Shown here one piece after another: positions 9,946-20,910 of a stretch of DNA of 64,000 nt; positions within the stretch are counted from its first letter, which is position 1, and the number at the start of each line of letters is the position of its first letter. Under the pieces are notes generated by a model. The model made no database searches. It had not been told where the DNA came from and saw nothing but the letters and a program-made list of their open reading frames with translations. The stretch comes from Eublepharis macularius (taxonomy: Eukaryota > Chordata > Lepidosauria > Squamata > Eublepharidae). Both the position numbers and the translations under genes were made by a program. The stretch covers positions 92,862,217 to 92,926,216 of the forward strand of contig NC_072799.1 of NCBI RefSeq assembly GCF_028583425.1, in the 5' to 3' direction.

Positions 9946-10460
9946 AAATTTGCAAGAAGATTTGCAGAAATTAGAAGAGTTGGGGGGGGGGGGCTACTTC
10001 ACAAAAGCAACGCGTCTTAGGCGGCTCGTTCTTTTGAGATTAAAAAATCCGGACGGTTCCGCGGCACCTCTTGCAAACCCCACTCCAGGCTGCGCACGCT
10101 CCCCTTGCCGTGGGCCAATGTCTGCCTCGAGCGCCAGGGGCCACCGCTCGCCGCTCCTCTGTCGATCTCAGCCGACGCACGGCTTGGTTTACGAGCAACT
10201 TGTACCCGGCGGATCAGCCGAGCCAGGACTGCACTAAGCCTCGGGTCTGTTCTGGTGTGCGCTCCAGGTTGTAGCCTGCACACACACACGCGCCGTGTTA
10301 AAATTAATGGGACAGTCCCAGCGCACAGGTTGGGTTACCTTCGCAGGGAGACGCCGGGAGCAGCAGAGAGGAGGTACCATTTCCAGGAGGCAGGGGTTGT
10401 TTGCAGGCAGGGGCGTGTTCCCCCCTCCTCCCTCCCAGCAGTGAGCCAGCCTGGTGGCGT

Positions 10461-10467
10461 TATATAG
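10461..10467 (+). promoter_or_regulatory. TATA box of UCHL1
   Basis: TATATAG lies 80 bp upstream of the start codon, with a GC box (GGGCGG) at about 10476. Transcription would be expected to start near 10490, giving a short 5' UTR of about 50 nt. The start site itself is inferred. Confidence 0.65.
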
Positions 10468-10540
10468 CCGGCAGTGGGCGGCTGCTCCGTGCAGGTCTTT
10501 TGCGGCGCTCGGAGCGTGCGGATCGTGCCTGCTCGGAGCC

Positions 10541-10573
10541 ATGGCGTGGCAGCCCATGGAGATCAACCCGGAG
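10541..10573 (+). CDS. UCHL1: UCHL1 exon 1 (coding part)
   Basis: Eleven codons, [11 protein letters not shown], followed by donor gtaagg. Residues 2-4 differ from the human MQLK start that I remember; PMEINPE is conserved. Ends in phase 0. Confidence 0.95.
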
Positions 10574-13500
10574 GTAAGGCCAGCATCGGTTGTGCTGGCC
10601 AAAGAGCCGTCCTGGGAATGTCGGCGGCGGGGGGGGGGGGGGGCGGGCAGGTGTTTTTCTGGCCGGGAGGTGCTCCGGCGCTGGGGAGGGGGGCAACAGG
10701 GCCGCCCCCAGGGCCGCCAGCGCCCTTGAAGGCGCGGCGTAGCTTTTCAGCGCGGGTGGGTCGGGGCGCCCTAGAGGCAGGGGGCGGAGGAATGAGAGGC
10801 CGGGGCAGCGCCTCTTTTCAGGGGGGGGGGGCGGCTCTGAAACGGGGTCTGGCCGCGAGGGACGCCCCCCCCTGCAGGCTGACCCCCCCCTCGTGCTTCT
10901 CTGTTCCAGATGCTGAACAAAGTGAGTGCCCGCGGCGGGGACGCTCGGAAGACGCAGACGCGGCCGCGCGGGGATGGGCGTCTCCCGGCTCTCCATCTCC
11001 TGGGCTCGTTCCTGGCGACGCGCCTGCGGGGTTGCGAAGGGGGTCGAGGGAGTGGACGCAGCGCGCCTCGGCCTCCCCTCTCGCTCGGCTCCGGCTCCGT
11101 GTCGGCGGTGGCGGTGGCGATGACTCGGGGAAAGGGGAGACCGGGGGGGGGGGCGGAGACCTCACCCCCCCCCCGCCAAGCTGTATGAAGCGGCCTGCGC
11201 GGCTGTTCTCGGGACGGGCGGCAGGTGGCGCTGCAGCCCCGGGTGTTGTGCTGTGTCACGCCCGGGCTGTGGCTTGCCGGCTGAGCCGGTCCCCTCTGCC
11301 TGCCTCCTTTTTTTCCTTCCTTGCAGACGGCGGGGGGGGGGGGGGCCTTCTGCCCTTCCCTGCTGGAAGGCAAACTAGCAGCGCTCTGTCTTGGGTTTCT
11401 GGGCAGGGGAGACCGGGAGCTTTCCCAAAAGAACATACGGACACTATTTGGACCCCGGGAGGACTGTAGAAAAAGACTGCCCTCCTTTCACGGGCATAAA
11501 TCTTCCCCCTTTCTATGTGGGTGCTGTTGCTGGCCCCTCTTCAGCATGAAATGAAAGGTGCCACAAGCATGCATTTGCCCATATATAAAAGACATTACTT
11601 TGCTGGATGAAACCATAGGCTCAGCATCCTGCCGTTAACTTTAGCCGCCACCAGCAGGAGGGTGTGGTGAAGTACCAGCCCTTCCATCTACCCTTTGATG
11701 TTACATGGCTGGAGTATTTTGCAAACACTCGCAGGCTTCAGGTGGCTAACCCAGCCACCCGCCTGCTCTGTATGACCTCAGATGTTGAAAAGACACCTTG
11801 GTGTCGAGTGACCCGCACAAGGATTCTCTCTGTTGCTTGCCTTTTAGGGCATATAAACCAAGGTAGCTCAGGCCTGAAGCCTCCCACTGTATGTTTCTGG
11901 GCAAGACGAGATTCTGACCCACAGGGAGCAGTGAGTAGCTCCCAGTTAGTGCTGCCTGGCGTGGGGCTGGTGAGTGATGCTTCTGGGTCTCTCTTCTGCA
12001 GGTGCTGTCCCGCCTAGGAGTGAGTCCGGGCTGGCAGTTTGTGGATGTGCTAGGGTTTGAGGAAGACTCCTTAAACTCAGTGCCCAACCCAGCCTGTGCG
12101 TTGCTGTTACTCTTCCCACTTACTGCTCAGGTGGGTATTCCGACTGGCCAGGAGTGTGGCGTGTATAAGCCATGTCTGTATGGTGGGGAAAGTAAAACAG
12201 GCCACTTTGGGCTAAAGAGCTAAGGAAAACCTGTCCCTGCTGACGTGTCTCACGCCATCCTTTTGCCTCTCTCAGTAATGCTTTGACATCCCATAATGCA
12301 TTTCATAATTCTCAGCTATGGTATTCTTGTGAGGCGGTTGCTTTCTTCTGCTTAGAAGCCTAGTAAATTCCATCGTCACTTAATTCACATCATTTTCCCC
12401 TCTGTAGGTTAGGCTGACTGTGGCCCAAGGTCACTCAGTGATGTTTTAAGGCACAATGGGGATTCGAACCTGGATTTACCAGATGCTGGTCTGACATTTT
12501 AACCACTGCACCACAGGGGGTCTATAAATGGCTTCAGTCAGGTGGAAAAGCTGGGATGGCGCTCTGCTGAAAGAGCTCAATTCAGGGCTCAAGTCAAATT
12601 CATAAAATACAGTTTTCCATAACCAGTCTTTTAAACAAATAGTATTGGAAAGCCTTTGTGAGCCGGCCAGCATCTTCTTAGGCAGCTTTATTTGGAAGCT
12701 AGTACTGATATATGTTTACTATTCAGAGAGGACCAAAGAGTCCATTTGGAAACAGATTCCTGTACGTAATCTCATCTATAATTTATTTATAGTATCTTGT
12801 GCTCTTTAAAAGCTCAAACGCACAAAATAAAACGTTAATCAAAAACGTACATAGGTCATAAATGCAATTCTACATGTCTTGGGTGCCTCATCTCTCATCT
12901 CAGATTTAAAAAGTAAATAGAACTCCAAAGTTTAACTCAGCCAACAATGGGGGAAAACCCAGAGAGGTGGAGGGAGAAGGGACAGGGTCTCCTGAGCTAG
13001 GCAGGAAATGCCTGTGGGGACCTCAGTAATTGATTTTGACAGGCCGGGTTTGTGTGCTGAGAGAAGGGCCTGTATCAAAGGTGGTGGCAGCCTCGTTCCC
13101 TCAAATTAACCCTATTGGAAAGAAAGCTGGAGAGAGGGGGTGGGGGATGTATGTCGTTCACAATGCTTAGACTCCCCTAACAGGAACAAGTGGCCTATTT
13201 TCCTTCAGCCTGGAACGTGGAGGTGGTTTTGATACATCAAACACTCCAGCAAAGAGCTAACCAAAGCCCAAACAGGATGTGTGAATTCTCCTTCACACAT
13301 CCTTATCTGCACAGAAGTAACGCACTGCCAGTCAAAATTACCTCTACTTGTAGCCTGAAGGCTAATAATGCTGGTTTGTACTAGAAGCTAATCTGACTTG
13401 GATGTAACGATGAGTCAGTTCTTGCTCACACGAAACACTGCTGCTATTGCTATCCCTGACTTTGTCCTGTGCATGTCTTTCTGTGCAATAACATGGAAGT

Positions 13501-16500
13501 GGCACATCCAGTCAAGCAGCCAAGCCTTAAGTAGATATTGCAGGTACTGGAAGTAAATAGGGTGGGCCTTTAAATGAGTTTAAACCGCCCCGCCCCCCAC
13601 CCCACCAGGATGCATACCAACAGTGGTGCACAAAATTTACCAATCTGGGCTGCATCTCCATCTCTGCAACCGAGGCATGCTGCACTGGTGGTGCAGAAGG
13701 CAGGTCACAGGCCTGGCTTAAGCCCATCACCAGCTGAATCCAAGGTAAAATCCTGACATGCTGGCCGTACTGCTGTGTCTTGGCTTGCTCCAAGTGCAGC
13801 TGGCAGAGTAGAGCCGTCATCTCTCCTCCACCCCTATCGTTTGCCAGCACACCAACGTCCTCACAGGTTGATGCATTTTTTCCAGCCCTCGTGTCGGAAA
13901 GGTTGCTTGTCCCATGCAAGATCTTCAGCTGAGCTCAAGCCCTGAGGAACTCATTTAGCATAATCGCATCGCTGACACTGCAAAGGAATTGCTTGAGAAA
14001 ATGATGGTCTGTACAGGAGAAGAGGGGCAACCCTAACTTAGGCTTACTGAATGCCACTTTCTACTTGGGGGTCTTCAACACACTGTGTTGCTATATGGAT
14101 ATCCCCTCTCTGTAAGGGAAGGCAAAAGCACACTGCCGTGGCTATGTAGCTTCAAAGATGAATGGCGCACATGCTTTCCCGCCACACTGGGGGCATCCCT
14201 GCACATGATACGTTTTGCATGCTAACTTGAGAACTGCTTTAGTTTGCTATGAAATACTGGACAAACGTGTTTACTAGTTCAGCTCACTCTATACAGCATG
14301 AGAACTTCAGAAAAAAGCAGATTGAAAAACTGAAGGGTCAAGACGTGAGCTCCAAGGTCTACTTCCTGAAGCAGACTGCGAGCAACTCGTGTGGAACGAT
14401 TGGCCTTGTGCATGCGGCGGCCAACAATCAGGACAAAATATCATTTGGTAGGTACCATTTTCAAACTGGTAAACATGTTCTGGGCTCTGCATCCGGTTAC
14501 AAATTGATGCTGGACGGGGACGGCCAGCTTCCTGGGACAATCCTGAATGGGTTCTTAGTCCCCAGTATAGGCTGAGGACTAGGCTGCCCAAGATAGGATT
14601 CCAGGTTCCCGCCAGGGACAGGCAACCTCCCGGCAGTTTGCCAGTCACCAGCAACTGGTAGGGTTGGCAGGCCCCTGTACCCTCCTGGTGGGAGGAGGGG
14701 ACCTGGCACTTTTACCTCGTGCTGTCGGCATGATCCCCCTTCATACACGCACTCTCTGGTCACTTCCGGAAGTGACATCATCACGCTGCCCATTGGAGTG
14801 CTCCTGTGCTCCATGTGGGGCCAACTTGGCCCATTTGGGGCCAAAATCAGCCCCAAACGAAGTGCAGGAGCACTCCCGCGGCTGGTGTGACGACATCAGT
14901 CCGGGAGTGACGTCATCGTGCCCCCTGGGAGCATATGTGCGGATTCCTGGGGTGTCTGCCAGTGGCAGGCGACCTCTGGGGGCTTGCCGCCTCCTGCCGA
15001 TCACCGCTAGATCGGTGGGCAACGGGACAAACTCCCAGGAGTCTGCCTGCCACTGGCAGGCACCTGGGAACCCTAGCAACCGGTGGCAGGTTGCAAGCTG
15101 CCAGATCATAAACACCGTGGGCACAAGCAGAGCGGGCGCTCCCAGTGGGCGTGACTCCATCACTTCCAGAAGGGATATCATTGTGCCCGCCCCAGGAGTG
15201 CTCTCACACTTCGCTTGGGGCTGGTTTTGGCTCCAGTCAGGCCAATTCTCAAAGAATCAGCCCTGTGCAAAGAGCGGAAGCACTCCCGTGGTGGGCGTGA
15301 CGATGTCAGTTCTGGAAGAGACATCATCGCACGGAGGCTGGGAATGCACGTGCGTGAAGGCAAGGGGAGCAGTCCCTCCCCCAGGGGCGAACCAGGGGGA
15401 CCTGGCAGCCCTAGCCTGTGCCCAGGTATTTATTTACTTATTTGTATCCCATTTTCCCCTCAGTGGGGACCTAAAGTGGCTCACAATACCTGAACGAACA
15501 ACAGTCACCACCAACAGACAATAGGGAGGGGCTCTCTGTCTCTCTCAGATCTTCTCCCCAGCTCTAAGGCAGGCCCAGGCCCTAAATACCTGTAAGGAGA
15601 AGAGGAACAAGTTCAGCCAAATCTTATCTAGCTGCTGCTAGCCAGCCGTTTAGCATGCTTGTCCCCAGTTCCCAGATAGCATCTACCCAATGAGGAGAAT
15701 CTGAGTACTTTCTAGAAAGGAGTCGACATGGCAGGCTCTCAGTGCAGGGGTGTAACTGCTTGCGGCTAGCTGGGGTTGGTACTGACTGGCTTGAGGGATG
15801 AAGCATTACACGAAGTGTAATAATTCCACAGCACCGGGTTCCAAAACAGTTCAAAACTTTACTGGAACATAGGCAAGGCCTGGTCAGGGCTCGATTAGGC
15901 CATAACCAGCCACAGGCAGCAAACAACATAACAAGTGAAAGGTGAAGGTAAAGCAAAGGCTTTTTTCTTTAAGAGAGCATGTTAAAATAACTATACGGTA
16001 TAATAAAGGAACATCACCAAATTCAAAGCTCCCTACACCATAACACCAACTTACAGAATTGTGGGAGATCTAAAATAAATCCAAGGAGACTGTAGGTTTG
16101 GGCAACAAACAGAAAAAAATGCATCCCTCCAGCTTCAAAAGAAACCTCGCCTAAAGAATGGAAGGGCTTGCCACACCTTCTAAGCCACTGGCAGCCTTCA
16201 CGGGCTGCCTACTAATACTCAAACCAGAGTTATGAAATAATAATTCTTGTGTTTTAAAAAGGAGGTACATGGAATGACAAATGGATTGAACATTTGTAGA
16301 ATAGCTGACCGTGGATTGTATAATACAGGAGGAAGAAAAAACAACAGATGGACGGGAAACTTGCATATGTATCGGGACAGCCTTTCTTCTACTGCGTCTC
16401 TGCGCTCACTTAGCACTTTTATTTCCTCACTTGCAGATGAAGGCTCTGCCCTGAAGGCATTCCTCAGTGCCACAGCGGATCTCTCTCCAGACGAGAGGGC

Positions 16501-19500
16501 AAAACGACTTGAAAATAACAAGGTGCGTGACTGGGTGGGGGAGTCTTAGAATCAGAGAATCATCGGGTGGGAAGGGACCTCCAGGGTCATCTAGTCCAAC
16601 CCCCTGCACAATGTAGGAAATTCACAACCATCTCCCCTCCCCACACCCCCAGTGACCCCTGCTCCATGCCCGGAAGATGGCAAAACACAGCAGGATCCCT
16701 AGCCAAACTGGCCTGGGGAAAATTGCTACCCGACCCCAAGGTGTGGTGATCGGCCTTACTCTGGGCTTGTAAGAACTAGGCACTGATGCAACCCCCCTCT
16801 GCCCTCCCCTTCGCGACCTGCCCGGGTTCACAGAATCAGCATCGCTGTCAGATGGCCCATCTAGCCTCTGCTTAAAAGCCTCCAAAGGAGGAGGGCCCAC
16901 CGCCTTAATGGCATTTAGGCACCGGATTTCATTTTATTCTCCTTGATATACTTGCCCCTCTCTCTCTTTCTCCAGGCCATTCAAGAAGCCCACAATGCAG
17001 TAGCGCAAGAAGGTCAATGCCGGGTAAATAAACCTTAAAACAGGACTCTCATGAGTAAAGTGTGATGCCGTAAATATTAAGGAAGAAAGAGAACGCTGCT
17101 GATGCTTGCATAGAAAATGAGACACAGTGCCCTGTGTCTGGTGACGCCAGCCAGTTGCCCCCTGGACCCGGCCGCCACCCTCACTGGACAGGCACAGCTC
17201 CCCCCCCCCACATCCCCCTAGGGAGCAAGGCTTACCTGAGGCCCCAGTGGCTGCAGAGCCCGACTGCTCCCATCAGCCCCCCCCCCCCCGCTGATGCTTG
17301 CCCGGCCAGCCCAGGTCAGGGGCGGGTCAGGAAACTCCTGCACAGTCAAGGCACAGCCGGGCTGCGTGGCTCCAATGCTGCCCGAGGATGCAGCCTCCTC
17401 CCTGCCTGTATGGGCAGCTCTGGTGCCTCCTGGGCATATGGTTGGTCTCCTTGCAGCCAGGACCCAGGGGCAGCACTGCCACAAGGCTGTGAGTTGGGCG
17501 CGCAGGGGACCCTCAGTCACTGCTCGGGCCAACAGGCAGTGCCTCCCTCCCTTCAAGGAGACGCTGTCCGGTCCCGCTGAGGCAGGGCCCGATCGCCAAA
17601 AAGAGCAAAGGGGCCAGGCTTCCCACAGGCTGTGCTCTGATTGGCCCAAGGTCCAGGAATGGGAATTGGGAGGTGGAGCTGAGGATCAGAGGAGCAGTAA
17701 AAGGCAGGCTCTGGGAGCAGACTGAGGAGGGGGAGAGGGGGGGAGAGGAGCAGGAGTCGAAGAAGCTGAGAGCGAGAGAGAGCGACCGTAAGGCAATCCT
17801 TCCCCAAGGAGTTAGTGTGGGCTAGGTGAGGTGAACCTGCCCCACTCTCCCACATCTGAGAGCTTGGGGAGGCGGAAGACACGGCAGGATGGCCAGGGGC
17901 AGGCCGGCCCCTGTCCTTCCGGAGGGCCTACACCCTGGGTCTCGAGATTCCAGAGTGTCTTTCATTCCTGTTAAGGATAAAAGGTTGCCAAGATCCCGAT
18001 GAGCAGTTTTCTGCCGCTTGCTTTCGGGAACAAAGAATCAAGACCCCGTAAGGAGCTGTTGGCTTTTCTAATCGCCAGGCAATTAAAAAATGATGCCGTA
18101 CCTGATAGAATTGGAGCCAGTGTGATGAAGTCTTTACAGACACTCGGGCTCAAATCTCCCCTCATCCATGAAACTCACGGGGCAGTCTTGAGCCGGCCAC
18201 TTGCTCGCTCTTGAACATCCTCACAAGGTTGTTGCAAGTATAAACTGGAGGAGGGGAGAGTAAATGAAAGGACAGGACAAAAATATGGGAGACTGAGCCA
18301 TCTGATAGCCTGGGAACTCAGGTGGTTTCATAACTAAAAACGGGCAGAGAACACACTTCTGAACAATTTCATTTTTATCCCACTTATAGGAGGTGACACC
18401 ACAAGAAAAAGAAATTAATTTTTTTACACTGGAATATGAGGAAAGGTTATGTGTTAATATGGTAGAAGCAAGGAAGTATGCTAACTATTCTACTTAGTAG
18501 TGTAAAATACCTCAAGAGAATAACAGAAAATATTTCATCTGTATTTATATATATTTTCTGTACTAGTGTTACTAGGCTCTTGGATGTATTTTTTTTCTTC
18601 CCACACTTAGGTTGAAGATGATAAAGTGAACTTCCATTTCATTCTCTTTGCCAGCATAGATGGCAACCTCTATGAACTAGGTAGGTTTGCCTAAATCTAA
18701 TTACCTGCGTACAATAACAGCTTTGTTTCTACTCTGGATTAAATGCAAGTCTTTCTGTTTTTGTTTTTCTTTAATATGTACTTGGTAAGTTCTCATGTAT
18801 AGACTCTGCTTATTATTAAATCCCACCTGGCTATTGCAAAATTGGAGCAGGTTAGAGTTCTGTTTGTAATTGGATTGTCCACATGACCGGTCCAAAGAGC
18901 TGGCCAGTCGGCCAGCCGAATATGGTTAAAGGATTGAGTTCATTAGAACAATATGATGATTCTACAGTCCATTGTATACTTTTATGGCTTACCGTTTCTC
19001 TACTCCTGTTCCCTCCTTATCAGCCACAGGATTTCAAGGCAGTGGGGGGGCATGAAAAAGCAGGTACTAGAAGAGAGCAAGTAGTGAACTTAGAAGCCTT
19101 TTCCTCTGCCTGGAACATCTGGTGGGAAGGGGTACCTGGGTTGCCAGGGGAGGGCCCAAGCAGCTGCTGCAGGATGGGTGAACCAGAGTTCTCCTGTTGC
19201 CCTTGTTGTGAAGCAGCCCCATGACACACCCTGAAGGACACTGCCAAAAGTGGGGGCTCTTCCTCTACCAGCCACTCCAAAGCACACCCTTGCATCCCGA
19301 GGATGCCATAAACTTGCTCTGCATCTTCCTTTCAGATGGACGGCTGCCCTTCCCCATAAATCATGGGGCTAGTTCAGATGATACCTTGCTGAAGGTAAGT
19401 TTCTCTATTTAGTTGAGTGGGTCAGCATTTGGTTTTGTTTTCCTGCCACACAATTAAGTTCCCATTAGTGTGATTTTTATCATTCCTCAAACATTCAAAT

Positions 19501-20493
19501 TTTGTTCATTTTGCCTTCTGAAAACTGATGGGAGAATATTCATTTTGTAAAGAGAAAGAGAGATGGCGTTAGAGAGCTCTAACCGATGAAGGAGTCCAAA
19601 GCAGGTCTACTTGGAAGTTCCACTTTATACAGTGGGGCTTACACCCGTGAAACTGTTCTTAGGATTGCAGCCTTAGTGGAGTTGACTGACTCACTCACTG
19701 ATTAAAGTTGAGAGGAAAAGTGACTGGATACAGGCTGAAATGTCAGTTCATAGGGAGTCTCTTTACACAATACTTTTGAAATGTGTTCTTCACGTGTCGG
19801 GAGATGCTATGTCAGCTGGGAAGCGTAATTTTAAATGACAGCTGGCAGAGATCGCTTTGGAGGGGACAGGATCTCTCACAGCCCTCTGCCTCCTCTGACT
19901 CCCCTTCTGGAGCCTTTGCCCTACTGAGGCTCAGTTAATTCAAAGTTTTAAGCGGCAAGTGCAGTAGAGTGAAAGCTCTGGAAGGGGAGACAGCTTGGCA
20001 GAAGCAGTGGAGGGCTGTGAGAGAATCCCGTCCCCTCCGGAGCAATCTCCACCGGCTCTGTTTTTCAAAACTACGCTTCCCGGCTAACACTGTTTCTTCC
20101 GACACTTGACAGACATGCGTCCCAGCACCTCAGGTAGAGAGACTCAGGGTCTAGCCTATAGAGAATGAAGGCACTGATTATGTCTCATTAATGAAGGTAA
20201 AACTAATATGGATATATTCTTAGCAAAGGGTTATCCTTTTCCCGCCGTAACTTAGGGCTGTGGGCTTTGTTTTAATCTAGACAGCAAGTCAGTGCTTCGG
20301 CTAGCCTAGAGGCTCTCCCAAAGTCCCGTATCAGGCCAAGGCCACAAGGATGGCGTTCTCGCCTGTTTGGAGCATCAAGGTACTCATGGTAGGTGTTCTC
20401 TCCTAGGCCTCTGCTAAGATCTGCCGGCAGTTCACAGAGCGGGAGCAAGGAGAGGTCCGCTTTTCTGCTGTAGCGCTGTGCAAGTCTGCTTGA
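10541..20493 (+). CDS. UCHL1: Ubiquitin C-terminal hydrolase L1, nine exons (224 aa)
   Basis: A cytosolic deubiquitinating cysteine protease of the peptidase C12 family; it cleaves small adducts from the ubiquitin C-terminus, binds mono-ubiquitin and is abundant in neurons and germ cells. The exons join to 675 nt with no stop and GT-AG borders throughout. Catalytic landmarks are Gln84 (FLKQ), nucleophile Cys90 (SNSCGTIGL), His162 (VNFHFILF) and Asp177 (LYELDGRLPF). The start is the ATG at 10541: the next Met (codon 6) is internal to the conserved PMEINPE. The C-terminus CKSA keeps the C-K-x-A form of the mammalian end. His and Asp are numbered one higher than in human because exon 7 begins V-E-D-D-K rather than V-D-D-K. 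Intron sizes are 336, 1080, 2166, 1989, 453, 1587, 655 and 1012 bp. No frame damage; identification is very secure. Confidence 0.97.
10910..10921 (+). CDS. UCHL1: UCHL1 exon 2, 12-nt microexon
   Basis: Codes MLNK only, between acceptor ttccag and donor gtgagt. Phase 0 on both sides, so skipping it would delete four residues without a frameshift. The four residues match the conserved protein exactly. Confidence 0.93.
12002..12130 (+). CDS. UCHL1: UCHL1 exon 3
   Basis: 43 codons from VLSRLGV to FPLTAQ, phase 0 at both ends (acceptor ctgcag, donor gtgggt). Encodes the N-terminal helices and the [11 protein letters not shown] strand of the UCH fold. Confidence 0.96.
12362..12531 (-). mobile_element. 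tRNA-SINE in UCHL1 intron 3
   Basis: Read on the minus strand: a tRNA-like head (tgtggtgcagtggttaaaatg), B-box GGTTCGAATC (12461-12470 region) and the body ending gtgacc...agtcagcctaacct. Decayed; no clear TSD. Confidence 0.65.
12532..14296. other. Rest of UCHL1 intron 3, no recognised element
   Basis: Unique-looking intronic DNA with a CCGCCCCGCCCCCCACCCCACC patch near 13587. No exon-like conserved peptide was found in any frame. Confidence 0.5.
14297..14447 (+). CDS. UCHL1: UCHL1 exon 4 (catalytic Cys)
   Basis: 50 codons plus one base, [10 protein letters not shown] to NNQDKISF. Contains Gln84 (oxyanion hole) and Cys90 (nucleophile). Acceptor atacag, donor gtaggt. Confidence 0.97.
14580..15415. 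mobile_element. Nested hAT-like non-autonomous elements in UCHL1 intron 4
   Basis: An outer element probably begins taggctgcccaag near 14580 and ends acctggcagcccta at 15415. It is interrupted by the inner element at 14659-15075. The outer TSD is not convincing, so its limits are tentative. It contains further gtgac...atcat palindromes near 15149-15180 and 15298-15331. Confidence 0.45.
14659..15075. mobile_element. hAT-like element of the tagggttg...aaccct family (417 bp)
   Basis: Begins TAGGGTTGGCAGG and ends TGGGAACCCTA. Flanks gcaactgg (14651-14658) and gcaaccgg (15076-15083) form an 8-bp TSD with one transition. Inside are two palindromes of the cacttccggaagtgac / gtgacgtcatc type. The long frame across it is composition-driven. 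Confidence 0.7.
15416..16436. other. Rest of UCHL1 intron 4
   Basis: Starts with a minus-strand SINE or LINE tail (tatttatttacttatttgta...cagtggggacctaaagtgg, 15425-15490). The remainder (15500-16436) shows no recognised element or exon. The 15780-15960 part has LTR-like features (ttccaaaacagttcaaaactttactgg) but no ends could be defined. Confidence 0.4.
16437..16522 (+). CDS. UCHL1: UCHL1 exon 5
   Basis: Completes a split Asp codon, then [10 protein letters not shown] to RLENNK; 86 nt. Acceptor ttgcag, donor gtgcgt. This is one of the less conserved parts of the protein. Confidence 0.94.
16549..16925 (-). mobile_element. CR1 LINE 3' fragment in UCHL1 intron 5
   Basis: Begins agaatcagagaatcatcggg and continues ggaagggacctccagggtcatctagtccaacc, the reverse complement of the conserved CR1 3' UTR and terminus. 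The piece continues to aaaagcctccaaaggagg and ends 50 bp before exon 6. No RT coding region. Confidence 0.85.
16976..17023 (+). CDS. UCHL1: UCHL1 exon 6
   Basis: 16 codons, [16 protein letters not shown], phase 0 on both sides. Acceptor tccag, donor gtaaat. It lies just downstream of a CR1 fragment. Confidence 0.96.
17130..18100. other. GC-rich part of UCHL1 intron 6
   Basis: 17130-17930 is markedly G+C-rich with purine tracts (gaggagggggagaggggg near 17724). Several overlapping frames without conserved peptides suggest composition only. Possibly an unclassified GC-rich repeat. Confidence 0.4.
18105..18255 (+). mobile_element. Decayed tRNA-SINE in UCHL1 intron 6
   Basis: Recognisable order of SINE motifs: ggagccagtgtgatg, a degenerate B-box (ggctcaaatctc), cttgagccggccac, cctcacaaggttgttgc. 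Confidence 0.5.
18611..18680 (+). CDS. UCHL1: UCHL1 exon 7 (catalytic His; one extra codon)
   Basis: 23 codons plus one base, [23 protein letters not shown]. His162 is the general base. Acceptor cttag, donor gtaggt. It starts V-E-D-D-K, one residue more than the V-D-D-K I remember for human. Using the next AG inside the exon would give a stop within four codons, so the acceptor is not in doubt. Confidence 0.95.
19336..19394 (+). CDS. UCHL1: UCHL1 exon 8 (catalytic Asp)
   Basis: Completes Asp177, then [19 protein letters not shown]. Acceptor tttcag, donor gtaagt; phase 0 at the end. Confidence 0.96.
19785..20120. repeat. Palindromic foldback repeat in UCHL1 intron 8
   Basis: The left arm (cacgtgtcgggag, gtcagctgggaagcgta, ggcagagatcgctttgg, ggatctctcacagccctctgcc) is mirrored by the right arm (gagggctgtgagagaatcc, gagcaatctccaccggctc, cttcccggctaacac, ccgacacttg). 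Same family as 4593-4888 and 48157-48514 at its outer edges, with a different centre. Confidence 0.6.
20407..20493 (+). CDS. UCHL1: UCHL1 exon 9 (coding part)
   Basis: 28 codons, [20 protein letters not shown] and on to the C-terminal LCKSA, then TGA. Acceptor tcctag. The [18 protein letters not shown] block is the conserved C-terminus. Confidence 0.97.
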   Translation, partial: ASAKICRQFTEREQGEVRFSAVALCKSA

Positions 20494-20910
20494 AGAAGCT
20501 GAGGAAGAAACCACCTTGTAGTCCAAAGTTTGAAAGCTTTAGTACTTTGTCCTACGACAAGCTGTTCTGGGTCCCAGTTTAAAAATTCTCCTGCTGAACC
20601 TGTTCTCCTCTCACTTCCACGCACACCACAAGCTTCGGTGGTTCTTGCCCTAAAATGTTATGCTTAAAATTTTCCACACTTCAGTTGTGTCAGATGTTGG
20701 GAGTCTCAACTTGTAACCTTTTCGGAAATGCTTCCATAGGGTTTATTTGACGTGTGCCTCCCAAGTTTCAGTTGTTGTGATTACTGAAGAAATCGCATAA
20801 ACCTTTTCTGGCTACTCGAAATGCTGTGTTTTTTTCAGTCTGCTGTCGGACGCGTGGATGTTAAAAAGTGACAACTGCTATAAAATAAAGGATGAAATGG
20901 GTCAACAACT
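20494..20910 (+). other. UCHL1: UCHL1 3' UTR (inferred end)
   Basis: Runs from the TGA to about 20 nt past the AATAAA. Ends near the T-rich gtcatttattcag stretch. Length about 415 nt. The exact cleavage site is inferred. Confidence 0.7.
20884..20889 (+). terminator. UCHL1: UCHL1 poly(A) signal AATAAA
   Basis: The first canonical AATAAA downstream of the stop codon, about 390 nt into the 3' UTR, with a T-rich downstream element at 20905-20920. Confidence 0.75.

Larger units (their letters stand above)
10060..11290. promoter_or_regulatory. CpG island over UCHL1 promoter, exons 1-2 and intron 1
   Basis: Dense CpG and G+C start before 10100 and continue past exon 2 to about 11290, while flanking DNA is not CpG-rich. 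Runs of nine or more G or C near 9981, 10629, 10822, 11145, 11165 and 11331 punctuate it. A CpG-island promoter is expected for this gene family. Boundaries are by eye. Confidence 0.8.

Noticed and set aside
10474..11469. 331-codon + frame across the CpG island
   Set aside because: It runs through UCHL1 exon 1, intron 1, exon 2 and intron 2 in a Gly/Arg/Pro-rich translation; an equally long minus frame overlaps. GC composition removes stops. The conserved UCHL1 exons use other junctions.
14664..15524. 286-codon + frame
   Set aside because: It lies within nested hAT-like elements with TSDs in UCHL1 intron 4; no conserved peptide and a 146-codon minus frame overlaps it.
18611..18630. Alternative acceptor for UCHL1 exon 7 removing the extra codon
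   Set aside because: The only AG near by leads to TGA within four codons; no acceptor would give exactly V-D-D-K.
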